A stretch of 64,000 bases of DNA from Shewanella aquimarina (GCF_023349185.1 NZ_JAKIKY010000013.1:62001-126000), one strand, 5' to 3'. Counted from the first letter of the stretch, positions 26,632 through 36,041 are shown. Program-made: numbers and translations. Notes: generated by a model not told the origin, from the letters alone.

Positions 26632-27887
26632 TGGCCAATCATATGAACGCGGCCAAGCATAAGGTCTCGGATAAGTCGCTGCTGGGCGGCGCCATGATCA
26701 TCGCCGGTACGGCCGTAGGCGCGGGCATGTTCTCGCTGCCTGTGGTCGGCGCCGGAATGTGGTTTAGCTATTCACTGCTCATGATGCTGGGCGTCTGGTT
26801 CTGCATGCTGGTCTCAGGCCTGCTGCTACTGGAAACTAACCTGCACTACGAGCCCGGCGCCAGCTTCGATACCCTCACCCGGGATACCCTGGGTAACTTC
26901 TGGCGTATCGTCAACGGCCTATCAATCGCCTTCGTGCTCTATATTCTGGCCTATGCCTATATCAGTGGCGGCGGCTCTATCGTCAACCACAGCCTGAGCA
27001 GCCTAGGTGTCGAGCTGCCCCAGAGTCTCGCAGGTCTGGTATTTGCGGTGGGTCTGGCGATCATCGTCTTCATCAGCACCAAGGCGGTGGATCGCATCAC
27101 CACCATAATGCTGGGGGGAATGATCATCACCTTCTTCCTCGCCATTGGGAATCTGCTTATCGAGGTGGAGCCCGCCAAGCTGTTTGTGCCCGACGGTGAA
27201 GCCAGCTATCTGCCCTATATGCTGGCCGCCATCCCTTTCGGTCTGGTGAGTTTCGGCTATCACGGCAACGTCCCCAGCCTGGTGAAATACTATGGCAAGG
27301 ACCCAGGCACTATCGTCAAGGCGATCACCCTGGGCACCCTCATCGCCTTCGTGATCTATCTGTGCTGGCTGGTCGCGACCATGGGCAACATCAGCCGCAG
27401 CGGCTTCGTCGAGGTGATTGCTCAGGGCGGTAACATGGGCGTGTTGGTGGCGGCGCTGTCGGATGTGATGGCCAGCGACTGGTTAACGACTATGCTGACC
27501 CTGTTTGCCAACCTGGCGGTAGCCTCCTCCTTTCTGGGAGTGACTCTTGGGCTGTTCGACTATCTCGCCGACCTATTTGGCTTCGATGAGTCCCGCAGCG
27601 GCCGCCTCAAGACGGCGGCGGTAACCTTTTTGCCGCCGACGCTATTAGGCCTGCTGTTCCCTAATGGTTTTTTGATCGCCATCGGCTTTGCCGCGCTTGC
27701 CGCCACGATTTGGGCCGCCATAGTGCCGGCCCTGATGGCCTATCGCGCTAGGCAGATGTTCCCTGACAGCCAGAGTTTCAGGGTGCCAGGCGGGACTGTG
27801 GTTATCGCCATAGTGATCTTCTACGGCCTGCTCACTGCGGCCTGCCACCTGTTGGCCATGGCCGAGCTGCTGCCGGTATACGGTTAG
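26631..27887 (+). CDS. Aromatic amino acid permease (TyrP/Mtr/TnaB family)
   Basis: A 418-residue inner-membrane transporter with about 11 helices. The N-terminal GGAMIIAGTAVGAGMFSLPVVGAGMWFSY region is typical of the HAAAP family of proton-coupled tyrosine/tryptophan permeases. The specific amino acid cannot be read from sequence. It overlaps plsB by one base. Supply of tyrosine to the pigment pathway is conceivable but the genes are 6 kb apart. A bidirectional terminator follows. Confidence 0.9.
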   Translation: MANHMNAAKHKVSDKSLLGGAMIIAGTAVGAGMFSLPVVGAGMWFSYSLLMMLGVWFCMLVSGLLLLETNLHYEPGASFDTLTRDTLGNFWRIVNGLSIAFVLYILAYAYISGGGSIVNHSLSSLGVELPQSLAGLVFAVGLAIIVFISTKAVDRITTIMLGGMIITFFLAIGNLLIEVEPAKLFVPDGEASYLPYMLAAIPFGLVSFGYHGNVPSLVKYYGKDPGTIVKAITLGTLIAFVIYLCWLVATMGNISRSGFVEVIAQGGNMGVLVAALSDVMASDWLTTMLTLFANLAVASSFLGVTLGLFDYLADLFGFDESRSGRLKTAAVTFLPPTLLGLLFPNGFLIAIGFAALAATIWAAIVPALMAYRARQMFPDSQSFRVPGGTVVIAIVIFYGLLTAACHLLAMAELLPVYG

Positions 27888-27910
27888 CCCAGATGCCCTG
27901 TACAAGTCCC

Positions 27911-27939
27911 AAAAAAGGCGCTCATTTAGCGCCTTTTTT
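27911..27939. terminator. Bidirectional terminator between the permease and globin genes
   Basis: AAAAAAGGCGCT pairs with AGCGCCTTTTTT around a 5-base loop, giving a stem with T runs on both strands between the convergent genes. Confidence 0.9.
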
Positions 27940-27972
27940 ATTGATATATACCTTTACGCTAACCGTGCTAAT

Positions 27973-28386
27973 TTATCGCTCCAGAGCCGGCTTCATGGTA
28001 TCTGCCACAAGATGGATCACCGCCACCCAGGCCTCACGTACCTCCCGGGTGTAGGCCTCGCCCAGTCCCGTCTTCAACGTGTAGAGCAGGGCATTGCCCA
28101 CGGGGGTAAAGTGAGACTGTCTGACGCCATAGGCTTGGTGCCTTCGCGCCAGCTCATGTAGCTGAGGCACCAAGGCATCGAGATCTTTAAGCCCCTCCAC
28201 CGCCGCCTTCAACATGGCCATCAGCTTACGCCCCTGAGACCGAATGTCCTGCTTAAACAGGGGCCGCAAACTTGGGTCTATCTGAAACAGGGCGTCGTAG
28301 AAAATCGCCGCTGCCTGCTCGCTGAGCGGCTCAACCTGTTTAAATGAGGTTTGTACAAGATCTATCTGGGTGGACGTCAGGCTCAT
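27973..28386 (-). CDS. Single-domain bacterial hemoglobin
   Basis: A 137-residue globin of the Vitreoscilla/flavohemoglobin N-terminal type without a reductase domain. The proximal heme-binding histidine is His83 in ELARRHQAYGV. Such globins bind oxygen or scavenge NO. The ATG lies just after a GAGGGAG ribosome site. Immediately upstream, on the coding strand, 11 copies of a 17-bp repeat separate the ribosome site from any promoter, which may affect expression. Confidence 0.92.
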   Translation of the reverse strand: MSLTSTQIDLVQTSFKQVEPLSEQAAAIFYDALFQIDPSLRPLFKQDIRSQGRKLMAMLKAAVEGLKDLDALVPQLHELARRHQAYGVRQSHFTPVGNALLYTLKTGLGEAYTREVREAWVAVIHLVADTMKPALER

Positions 28387-28395
28387 CGAAGCTCC

Positions 28396-28582
28396 CTCTT
28401 CTTAATCACTATCTCTTCTTAATCACTATCTCTTCTAAATAGCTATCTCTTCTCAATAACTATCTCTTCTCAATAACTAACTCTTCTCAATAACTAACTC
28501 TTCTCAATAACTAACTCTTCTCAATAACTAACTCTTCTCAATAACTAACTCTTCTCAATAACTAACTCTTCTCAATAACTCT
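28396..28582. repeat. 17-bp tandem repeat array, 11 units
   Basis: Eleven uninterrupted 17-bp units; the consensus on the plus strand is CTCTTCTCAATAACTAA. Units 5 to 10 (28464-28565) are identical. Units 1-4 and 11 have substitutions, with the three closest to the globin gene most diverged (for example TTAATCACTAT in units 1 and 2). The array begins 10 bp upstream of the globin start codon. On the globin coding strand each unit carries GAGAAGAG, resembling a ribosome site. Confidence 0.95.
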
Positions 28583-28770
28583 CCCCACAGCATAGACATA
28601 AATGGCAAAACAGGCTTAACTAAATTGATATCAAGACATATTTTTCATTAGGGAAGCTTGCGAAGAACTAGGGCCATTCGCTGCAAACTGTGCCTTGCAT
28701 CTATCCACTTTAAGCACACGCAGTGCAAGCACGGGACTTATTCGCACCTTCCTTAGCAAAGGACTCAAAG

Positions 28771-29550
28771 ATGAAGATTACTAGCTATCAACATGGCGAC
28801 CCCTGCTGGATCGAACTGGCCAGTCACGAGGCAGCCTCGGGTAAACATTTCTACAGCGCGCTGTTTGACTGGCAGCTCAAGGATATGCCGATCCCCGACG
28901 GCGTCTATACCATGTTTGCCATCGAGGATGATGACATAGGGGCCATGTACCAGCTGCCGCAAAATATGATCGAAGACAAGGTGCCGACCCATTGGAGCAT
29001 CTATTTCGCCGTCGACGATCTCGACGCCAGCCTAGAGGCCGTTAAGGCAAACGGTGGCCAGGTGATCCTCGGGCCCCACAGCGTAGGCGATGCGGGCAAG
29101 ATGGCCCAATGCAGGGATCCCGAAGGCGCCAGCTTTTCTCTCTGGCAGGCGGGTGCGCATATTGGATCCATGCGTATGGGCGAGCCTAATACCCTCTGCT
29201 GGGCCGAACTCTGCTGTCGCGATGTCAATATGGCACAGGCCTTCTACACCCAGGTGATGGGCTGGCAGGTGCGCGAGTCTCAGATGGAAAACTTCACCTA
29301 TTATGAGTGGTTACAGGGCGATCGCGCCGTCGGCGGCATGATGGCCATGACTGAGGAGTGGGGCGATACACCGCCACACTGGATGCCCTATATCATGGTA
29401 GACAACTGCGATGCCACGGTCGCTAAGGCCACGGAGATAGGCGGCCAGGTATGCGTGCCGCCGACGGATATTCCCGAGGTGGGACGCTTCTCTGTGATTA
29501 ACGATCCCCAAGGTGGCACACTGTCAGTCATAAGACTCACCATGACTTAA
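28771..29550 (+). CDS. VOC (glyoxalase-like) family protein, two domains
   Basis: A 259-residue protein with two vicinal-oxygen-chelate domains in tandem: DPCWIELASHEAASGKHFYSALFDW... and NTLCWAELCCRDVNMAQAFYTQVMGW.... Each has the usual paired beta-alpha-beta-beta-beta units. Such proteins act as metal-dependent dioxygenases, glyoxalases or resistance proteins; no specific activity can be deduced. The ATG at 28771, with an AAAGGA site upstream, is chosen over an in-frame start at 28723. Confidence 0.88.
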   Translation: MKITSYQHGDPCWIELASHEAASGKHFYSALFDWQLKDMPIPDGVYTMFAIEDDDIGAMYQLPQNMIEDKVPTHWSIYFAVDDLDASLEAVKANGGQVILGPHSVGDAGKMAQCRDPEGASFSLWQAGAHIGSMRMGEPNTLCWAELCCRDVNMAQAFYTQVMGWQVRESQMENFTYYEWLQGDRAVGGMMAMTEEWGDTPPHWMPYIMVDNCDATVAKATEIGGQVCVPPTDIPEVGRFSVINDPQGGTLSVIRLTMT

Positions 29551-29685
29551 ATACCTAGTAGAAAAGCGCTAATCTTGAGTCTGGATGGGGATCAGGCATT
29601 GTTTTAACTCTTTGTTTTGGTTAGGTTCTAAACATTGCGAATGTATTTTGGCAATGTTGTTAACCACTAATCAGGGATGTAAACC

Positions 29686-29862
29686 ATGCTTAAAAAATGG
29701 ATGCCTATCATGGCGACGACACTCGTTATCGGCCTTAGCGGTTGTGCGTCAACCCAAGAATCTGAGACAGAAACTACCGCCGATAACGGCAGTAACAAGG
29801 CTAGCCAGCAATGCAAACGAGTTCGCTCGACAGGCTCTAATATCGGCCGCTGTCAGAAATAA
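29686..29862 (+). CDS. Small lipoprotein (58 residues)
   Basis: MLKKWMPIMATTLVIGLSGC is a lipoprotein signal with lipobox LSGC (mature Cys20). The short polar mature part ends with CKRVRSTGSNIGRCQK, a two-cysteine motif with a central TGSNI that I recall from other small gammaproteobacterial lipoproteins. An AGGGA site precedes the ATG. A bidirectional terminator follows. The function is unknown; the cysteines could form a disulfide in the periplasm. Confidence 0.75.
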   Translation: MLKKWMPIMATTLVIGLSGCASTQESETETTADNGSNKASQQCKRVRSTGSNIGRCQK

Positions 29863-29876
29863 CCGTATTCAGATAG

Positions 29877-29907
29877 AAAAAAAGCACTGCCTTAGCAGTG
29901 CTTTTTT
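29877..29907. terminator. Bidirectional terminator between small lipoprotein and cusA
   Basis: Stem AGCACTGC/GCAGTGCT with loop CTTA, flanked by A and T runs, sits between convergent genes. Confidence 0.92.
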
Positions 29908-29924
29908 GTATCCGCTAAAAACAC

Positions 29925-32900
29925 CTAGCCTTCGGCCGAATGCTTCAGGCGACGACCATAGATGAGCAGATAGAGGGCCGGCAGCACAAACAGCGACAGC
30001 AGCGGCGCGGTGATCATGCCGCCCACCATAGGCGCGGCGATCTTCTGCATCACATCGTTACCCGAACCTGCCCCCCACATGATGGGCAATAGGCCGAAGA
30101 AGATGGTTGCTACCGTCATCGCCTTGGGACGAATGCGCATCACGGCGCCCTCAATAAGGGCCTCCTTGAGATCCGCCACAAACTCGTAGCCGCCTGTCTC
30201 TTGCCTATGCTTGATGGCATTGTTGAGATAGACCAGCATCACCACCCCAAATTCGGCTGCTACCCCGGCGAGGGCGATCATCCCTACCGCCACGGCCACC
30301 GACATGTTGAAGTCCAGCGCAAACAGCAACCAGGTGCTACCCACCAGGGCAAACGGCAGGCTCAGCATGATGATAGAGGCCTGCAGTGGCGAGCCAAAGG
30401 TCATCATCAAGAGGATGAAGATCACCCCGAGGGCCATAGGGATCACCTTCTTCAGCTTGGCATCGACCCGCTGCATGTACTCATACTGGCCGGCGAAGCT
30501 ATAGCTGTATCTCGGTGGCACCCTGAGCTCTTGATCCAGCGCCAATTTGGCCTCCTTGATGTACTCACCTATTGAGGTGTCTTGAATATCCACAAACACC
30601 CAGGAGATCAGGCGACCGTTCTCACTCTTGAGCATAGGCGCCCCGTCGGTGATCTCGATATCGGCCAGGTTACGCAGCGGCAGATAGTGGCCCGACTTAG
30701 TGATCACCGGCAGCTCCCTGAGCTTCTCTATGTTGTCCCTCAGCGCCCGCGGATAACGCAGATTGATCGGGTAACGCTCGGCGCCCTGAACCGACTCGCC
30801 TATGTCCATGCCGCCGATGGCGTAACGCACCACATCCTGAATATCCGTCAGTGTCATGCCATAGCGCGAGGCCACATCCAGCTTAGGCGTGATGTCCACA
30901 TAACGACCCCCGCCCACACGTTCGGCGTAGGCCGACTTGGTATTGGGAAGCTGACTGAGGATCGCCTCGATGTCGGCCCCCACCTTCTGCAGCTCATTGA
31001 CATCGGCGCCGGTGATCTTGATCCCCACAGGGGTCTTGATGCCGGTCGAGAGCATGTCGATACGTGTCTTGATCGGCTGCACCCAGGCGTTGGTGAGACC
31101 AGGCACCTTAACTGTCTTCTGTAGCTGGTCGATCACATCCTGCAGCTCGACGCCCTCACGCCACTCCTCCCTGGGCTTAAGCATTATGGTGGTTTCCAGC
31201 ATGGTGAGCGGCGCGGGGTCGGTCGCCGTCTCTGCGCGTCCCACCTTACCAAACACCCGCTTCACCTCGGGCACCGTCTTGATCAACCTATCGGTCTGTT
31301 GCAGCACCTCGGCCGCCTTACTGGCACTGATGCCTGGCAGCGCCGTCGGCATATAGAGAAGATCCCCCTCCTCCAGCTCAGGCATGAACTCGCTGCCCAT
31401 GTTAGTCACCGGATACCAGGCGCTGCCCAGTGCGACAACCGCCAGCAGCAGGGTGATCTTGGGGAAACGTAGCACCAGCTTGAGCGACGGCTTGTAGAGG
31501 GCGATCAACACCCGGCTGATGGGGTTGCTGGTCTCCTTGGGGATCTTGCCGCGAATGAAGTAGCCCATCAGGATGGGCACTAAGGTGATCGACAGAATCG
31601 CCGCCGCGGCCATGGCAAAGGTCTTGGTGTAGGCCAGCGGGCTAAACAGGCGTCCCTCCTGGGCCTCGAGGGCAAACACAGGCACGAAGCTGAGGGTAAT
31701 GATCAACAGCGAGAAAAACAGCGCCGGGCCCACCTCGATGGAGGCCTTGGCGACTATATGCCAATGCTCCTTGTTATCCGGGTCGCGGCGATACTCATCC
31801 TTGAAGTGCTCCAGGTGCTTGTGCATGTTCTCGATCATCACGATGGCACCATCCACCACGGCGCCGATGGCGATGGCGATACCGCCGAGACTCATGATGT
31901 TGGCGTTAACCCCCATCTTATTCATCACGATAAAGGCGATCAGAATCGACAGCGGCAGGGTGATCACGGCAACTAGGGTCGAGCGAGCGTGCAGTAGGAA
32001 CAGCAGACACACCAGGCCCACCACCAGCATCTCTTCGATCACCTTGTGGAACAGATTTTCTACCGACTTGTTGATCAGCTCAGATCTGTCGTAGGTGGGG
32101 ATGATCTCCACCCCTTGAGGCAGACCCGCCTTGAGCTGTTCAAGCTTGGCCTTGACCGCGTCTATGGTCGCCAGGGCGTTTTCGCCGTAGCGCATCACTA
32201 TGATGCCGCCTACCACCTCGCCTTCACCGTCGAGCTCGGCAATGCCGCGTCGAGAGGCTGGGCCCTTACGCACTGTCGCCACATCCTTGAGTAGCAGCGC
32301 CGTGCCTGATGGGCTGGTGACCCCCAGAGGGATCTCCCTGAAATCATCCAGGGTCTGACGATACCCCTTGGCGCGCACCATATACTCGGCCTCGGCCATC
32401 TCGATCACTGAGCCGCCCGCCTCGGTATTGGACTTGTTAATGGCATTCTTCACCGCGGCAATGTCCAGCTTGTAGATGGCCAGCTTGTCGGGTTCGATCA
32501 CTATCTGGTAGGTCTGCTCCATGCCGCCGACGGTCGCCACCTCGGAGACACCGGCCACACTCTGCAGCTCGAGCTTGAGATACCAGTCCTGCAGGCTCTT
32601 GAGCTGGGAGAGATCCAGGTTACCCGAGCGATCCACCAGGGCATACTCATAGATCCAGCCCACACCCGAGGCATCGGGCCCCAGTGAGGGTTGAAGTCCT
32701 TGGGGCAGTCGGCTGCTGACCTGACTCAGGTATTCCAACACCCGTGAGCGTGCCCAGTAGATATCTGTGCCATCTTCGAAGATCACATAGACGTATGAAT
32801 CGCCGAAGAAGGAGTAGCCCCGCACCGTCTTGGCACCGGGCACCGCCAGCATGGCGGTAGAAAGCGGGTAGGTCACCTGCTCTTCCACCAACTTGGGCGC

Positions 32901-33068
32901 CTGGCCTGGGTAAGGCGTCTTGATGATCACCTGCACGTCCGACAGATCCGGCAGCGCATCCAGGGGGGTCTTTCTCAGCTCCTGCACGCCCCAGACGGTG
33001 ATCATCAAGGCGATGATCAGCACCATCAAACGCTGGGCGATGGAGGCCTCGATAATTTTCTTTAACAT
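29925..33068 (-). CDS. cusA: CusA-type copper/silver efflux RND pump
   Basis: A 1047-residue inner-membrane RND permease of the heavy-metal efflux group. The three methionines that bind Cu(I)/Ag(I) in E. coli CusA are conserved, in PAPLTMLETT, KTRIDMLSTGIK and ASRYGMTLTDI. TM4 carries AIAIGAVVDGAIVMIENMHKHLE with the proton-relay aspartate. This supports a monovalent Cu/Ag substrate rather than Co/Zn/Cd. It lies 8 bp downstream of the adaptor gene. No outer-membrane channel (CusC) gene is nearby, so a channel encoded elsewhere is expected. Confidence 0.95.
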   Translation of the reverse strand: MLKKIIEASIAQRLMVLIIALMITVWGVQELRKTPLDALPDLSDVQVIIKTPYPGQAPKLVEEQVTYPLSTAMLAVPGAKTVRGYSFFGDSYVYVIFEDGTDIYWARSRVLEYLSQVSSRLPQGLQPSLGPDASGVGWIYEYALVDRSGNLDLSQLKSLQDWYLKLELQSVAGVSEVATVGGMEQTYQIVIEPDKLAIYKLDIAAVKNAINKSNTEAGGSVIEMAEAEYMVRAKGYRQTLDDFREIPLGVTSPSGTALLLKDVATVRKGPASRRGIAELDGEGEVVGGIIVMRYGENALATIDAVKAKLEQLKAGLPQGVEIIPTYDRSELINKSVENLFHKVIEEMLVVGLVCLLFLLHARSTLVAVITLPLSILIAFIVMNKMGVNANIMSLGGIAIAIGAVVDGAIVMIENMHKHLEHFKDEYRRDPDNKEHWHIVAKASIEVGPALFFSLLIITLSFVPVFALEAQEGRLFSPLAYTKTFAMAAAAILSITLVPILMGYFIRGKIPKETSNPISRVLIALYKPSLKLVLRFPKITLLLAVVALGSAWYPVTNMGSEFMPELEEGDLLYMPTALPGISASKAAEVLQQTDRLIKTVPEVKRVFGKVGRAETATDPAPLTMLETTIMLKPREEWREGVELQDVIDQLQKTVKVPGLTNAWVQPIKTRIDMLSTGIKTPVGIKITGADVNELQKVGADIEAILSQLPNTKSAYAERVGGGRYVDITPKLDVASRYGMTLTDIQDVVRYAIGGMDIGESVQGAERYPINLRYPRALRDNIEKLRELPVITKSGHYLPLRNLADIEITDGAPMLKSENGRLISWVFVDIQDTSIGEYIKEAKLALDQELRVPPRYSYSFAGQYEYMQRVDAKLKKVIPMALGVIFILLMMTFGSPLQASIIMLSLPFALVGSTWLLFALDFNMSVAVAVGMIALAGVAAEFGVVMLVYLNNAIKHRQETGGYEFVADLKEALIEGAVMRIRPKAMTVATIFFGLLPIMWGAGSGNDVMQKIAAPMVGGMITAPLLSLFVLPALYLLIYGRRLKHSAEG

Positions 33069-33076
33069 AGCGCCCC

Positions 33077-34801
33077 CTAGTGCTGATGACCGCTGCTAAG
33101 ACGCATCAGGCTGCCCTTCAGGCTCGCCTCTGAATCGAGCAGGAACTGACCCGAGGTCACCACCTGTTCGCCCTCCTCGATACCGCTTAAGATCTCCGCC
33201 TTGCCCTGCGACATCATGCCGACGGTGACCTTGCGGGCCAGGAAGCTGCCATCACCCTGCTTGACGATGACGCGGTTCTCTTTACCCGTCTGGATCAGGG
33301 CTTCCTGAGGGATCACCAGCACATCCTCGTTCGGACCGCCGTAGATCTCTATCTTGGCCAGGGTATTGGGACGCAGGGCCACCTCGTTATTGGCCAGCAC
33401 AATACGCACCCTAAGGCTGCGGGTCACGGGATCCAGCTCGGGATAGATGTAGTCAATCTTGCCCTCTATGCCCTTAAGATCCATGGCTGGCACAGAAACC
33501 TCTGTGGGTTGGCCTATGGCAAGCCAGCTCTGCTCATTCTCGAACACATCGGCAATCACCCACACCTTGGAGAGATCCACCACAGACATCACCTCTGTGG
33601 CGGGTTGAATATACATGCCATCACGCACGGTCAGCGCCTTGACGATACCGTCTGTCTTGGCGTAGAAAGGCACCCGGTACTGGGTCTGTTTGGTCTTGGC
33701 GAGCTGTTTAATCTGCGCCTGATTCATCCCCAGTAACTCCAAGCGTAGCCCCGCCTTACGTACTAGGTCTTGATAATTGCGGCTCTCCTTGGAGCTCTGC
33801 AGGCTGCTAAGCGCCAACAGGTAATCATCCTGAGCGTTGATCAGATCCGGCGAGTAGATCTCATACAGCAGCTGCCCCTTGGTGATCTTGTCGCCCACTG
33901 AATCTATGGCCAGCTTCTCTATCCAGCCGTTGACCCTGGCGTGCACATGGTTGATCTGGCTCTCGTCGTACCCTATCTGACCCACTGTCTGGACAAACTT
34001 CCATAGGGTATCTTTCTCCGCCTTGGCCACCTTAAGCGCCAGGGCCTGCTGCATGCTGCCAGAGACATCTATCTCAATCTGCTGCGCATCGGCCGACATC
34101 TCCACCTTCTCCAGATTCATGCCACAGATAGGACAGGTACCAGGCACATCGCTAACGATATGGGCATGCATGGGGCAGACATATTTGATCGACGGCTCAC
34201 CGGTAAGGGGAGCAGGCTTTGCCTGGGCCAAGGGGTCGTGTTGGCTGTGATCCATCTCGGCCTGTGCCTTAGTGCTAATCGACTCCTCTTCCTCCTCGGC
34301 CACCAGGAACATGTTGCACTTGGGGCAGCGGCTTCCCGGCTCGTGGCTGGTCTCCTCGGGATGCATAGGGCAGACATAGGTCACCTCATGGCCGGCCGTC
34401 AAACTCTTCTCATTCGTCTCGGTTTCCTGCTCTACCAGGAACATGTTGCACTTAGGGCAACGGCTTCCCGGCTCGTGGCTGGTCTCCTCGGGATGCATAG
34501 GGCAGACATAGGTCTTCTGCTCATGCCCGGCCGTCAAACTCTTCTCATTCGTCTCGGTTTCCTGCTCTACCAGGAACATGTTGCATTTGGGGCAACGGCT
34601 TCCCGGCTCGTGGCTGGTCTCCTCGGGATGCATGGGGCAGACATAGGTCTTCTCTCCCGCCGCATGTTGGTGCGCCTCGTGTCCGTGGGCCGTGTTGGCC
34701 TCTAGCGCCTGGGTATGGCCCAGCTGCGGAGTCGCCACCATAAAAAGACTCAAAAGATAAGCGAGCTTTTGGCCTCTATTTTTCGAATTTACCTGACTCA
34801 T
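33077..34801 (-). CDS. cusB: CusB-type periplasmic adaptor with four metal-binding domains
   Basis: A 574-residue membrane-fusion adaptor. After a signal peptide (YLLSLFMVATPQLGHTQA) come three near-identical 44-45-residue repeats with YVCPMHPEETSHEPGSRCPKC and NMFLVEQETE, then a fourth, diverged repeat YVCPMHAHIVSDVPGTCPICGMNLE. The rest is a standard HlyD/CusB adaptor from about residue 240 (WIEKLAIDSVGDKITKGQLLYEIYSPDL). The heavy-metal-binding domain is usually single in CusB-like proteins; the array probably binds several copper ions for hand-over to CusA. The repeats are also near-identical at DNA level (period 135 bp then 132 bp). Confidence 0.9.
   Translation of the reverse strand: MSQVNSKNRGQKLAYLLSLFMVATPQLGHTQALEANTAHGHEAHQHAAGEKTYVCPMHPEETSHEPGSRCPKCNMFLVEQETETNEKSLTAGHEQKTYVCPMHPEETSHEPGSRCPKCNMFLVEQETETNEKSLTAGHEVTYVCPMHPEETSHEPGSRCPKCNMFLVAEEEEESISTKAQAEMDHSQHDPLAQAKPAPLTGEPSIKYVCPMHAHIVSDVPGTCPICGMNLEKVEMSADAQQIEIDVSGSMQQALALKVAKAEKDTLWKFVQTVGQIGYDESQINHVHARVNGWIEKLAIDSVGDKITKGQLLYEIYSPDLINAQDDYLLALSSLQSSKESRNYQDLVRKAGLRLELLGMNQAQIKQLAKTKQTQYRVPFYAKTDGIVKALTVRDGMYIQPATEVMSVVDLSKVWVIADVFENEQSWLAIGQPTEVSVPAMDLKGIEGKIDYIYPELDPVTRSLRVRIVLANNEVALRPNTLAKIEIYGGPNEDVLVIPQEALIQTGKENRVIVKQGDGSFLARKVTVGMMSQGKAEILSGIEEGEQVVTSGQFLLDSEASLKGSLMRLSSGHQH
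34273..34670 (-). repeat. In-gene tandem repeats encoding the heavy-metal-binding domains
   Basis: Three direct repeats inside the adaptor gene. Matching points (ACCAGGAACATGTTGCA on the plus strand) are 135 bp apart for the two copies nearest the start codon and 132 bp for the third. The near-identity, including silent positions, implies recent duplication or gene conversion. Confidence 0.85.
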
Positions 34802-34824
34802 AATGCCTCATCTCCACTCATAAA

Positions 34825-35364
34825 CTAGTGATGCTTGTGGCCGCTATCGGCGCTCGCCACAGGCTCAAGGAACATGCCACACTTAGGACATGAATCCCCT
34901 TTCGCCCCCTTCACTTCTGGATGCATAGGGCAGTGATAGCCTTGCTTAGCCATATCGTGTTGATGCTTATGTTTAGGGCAGTTGTCGCATGACTTACCGG
35001 CCTTGGCCGTCTTGGCCTTTTCCAGGTTCATGCCACACTTAGGGCAGGTGTCGCCCTTGGCGCCTTTCACCTCTGGGTGCATAGGACACTCGTAACCGCC
35101 TGCCTTGTCGGCCTTAGCATGTTGATGGTGAGGACACTTGTCGCAGTCCTTACCATGGTGCTTGGCCGTGGCATGGTGCGCCGCGGGCTCCAGGTTCATG
35201 CCGCACTTAGGGCAGGTATCGCCCTTGGCGCCTTTCACTTCAGGATGCATGGGGCAGTCATAACCTTGTTCGGCCGCCGCAGCATGATGCTGCTCGGCGA
35301 AGGCCATTGGGGCCGTGCTCACAAAGATAAACGCAGTTAAAATCAGACTGATCAGGGTTTTCAT
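34825..35364 (-). CDS. Exported metal-binding protein with three CPMHPE domains
   Basis: A 179-residue periplasmic protein (signal peptide MKTLISLILTAFIFVSTAPMAFA). Three domains of the form YDCPMHPEVKGAKGDTCPKCGMNLE alternate with shorter Cys/His clusters such as CDKCPHHQHAK and CDNCPKHKHQHD, and the tail is HKHH. The core motif is the same as in the CusB-like protein encoded 24 bp downstream. It looks like a copper-buffering or chaperone protein for the efflux pump. Both genes probably form one operon with cusA. Confidence 0.85.
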   Translation of the reverse strand: MKTLISLILTAFIFVSTAPMAFAEQHHAAAAEQGYDCPMHPEVKGAKGDTCPKCGMNLEPAAHHATAKHHGKDCDKCPHHQHAKADKAGGYECPMHPEVKGAKGDTCPKCGMNLEKAKTAKAGKSCDNCPKHKHQHDMAKQGYHCPMHPEVKGAKGDSCPKCGMFLEPVASADSGHKHH

Positions 35365-35633
35365 CTATGGACTCCATCAAAGGATGACCGCATAACACGC
35401 GTAACGCTTACGCGACTTAAGCCTAAAACAGTTAAATTAAGCTAATTAATATGCGGCTAATATAATTCATTTTTCGTTAAACATCAGTGAAGTAAATATT
35501 GAGGCGCACCCGGCGAATGGAGAGTCTCCAAGACAGCGGGGTTAAATACGCCAATACACCTAGTAAAACGTTGATAAAAAATAGGTATATCGATTTAGAC
35601 TCGGACGGCCCGTCTACCAGGCGCCACAGAAGA

Positions 35634-36041
35634 TCAGGCGATCGGCGGTCGGAAGGCTGAGCCTAAAGAGATAGAGTGGAAATGAGGCATTTGAGTGGCC
35701 AGGATAGACTCGGAACCGGCTACGCCAGGCCAGGGCGTAACGGTAAACAGCGTGCCTGTCACAGAGATCACCATGCAGTGATTACAATCTCCCTTACAAA
35801 ATCCTTTGCCTTCACAGCAATGCTGAGCAGCGGGAAGCACATTTTGCTCATCATCGCAGCAGTGAGATTGCATCTTTGCACCGTCATCATGACAGTTATC
35901 GCCATTATTCATCTGCATCATAGGCATTTCATCCGCCTGCGCGTAGGGGATCATCGCCATGCCATTAGCCAACAACACCTGGCCCAGCAAAGCGAGCAGT
36001 GTGAAGATGACTAACGTGTGATGCCTAAGCGTTTGACGCAT
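35634..36041 (-). CDS. Cys/His-rich exported protein, CopL-like
   Basis: A 135-residue protein with an N-terminal hydrophobic segment (TLVIFTLLALLGQVLLANGMAM), a Met/His/Cys-rich middle (MPMMQMNNGDNCHDDGAKMQSHCCDDEQ, HCCEGKGFCKGDCNHCM), and a C-terminus ending SAFRPPIA. The layout resembles CopL/DUF2946-type copper-related proteins. It shares the ALLGQ...MAM segment and the terminal PPI with another gene of this region (36713-37147), so the two look like diverged relatives. Copper binding is probable from composition and context only. Confidence 0.65.
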   Translation of the reverse strand: MRQTLRHHTLVIFTLLALLGQVLLANGMAMIPYAQADEMPMMQMNNGDNCHDDGAKMQSHCCDDEQNVLPAAQHCCEGKGFCKGDCNHCMVISVTGTLFTVTPWPGVAGSESILATQMPHFHSISLGSAFRPPIA

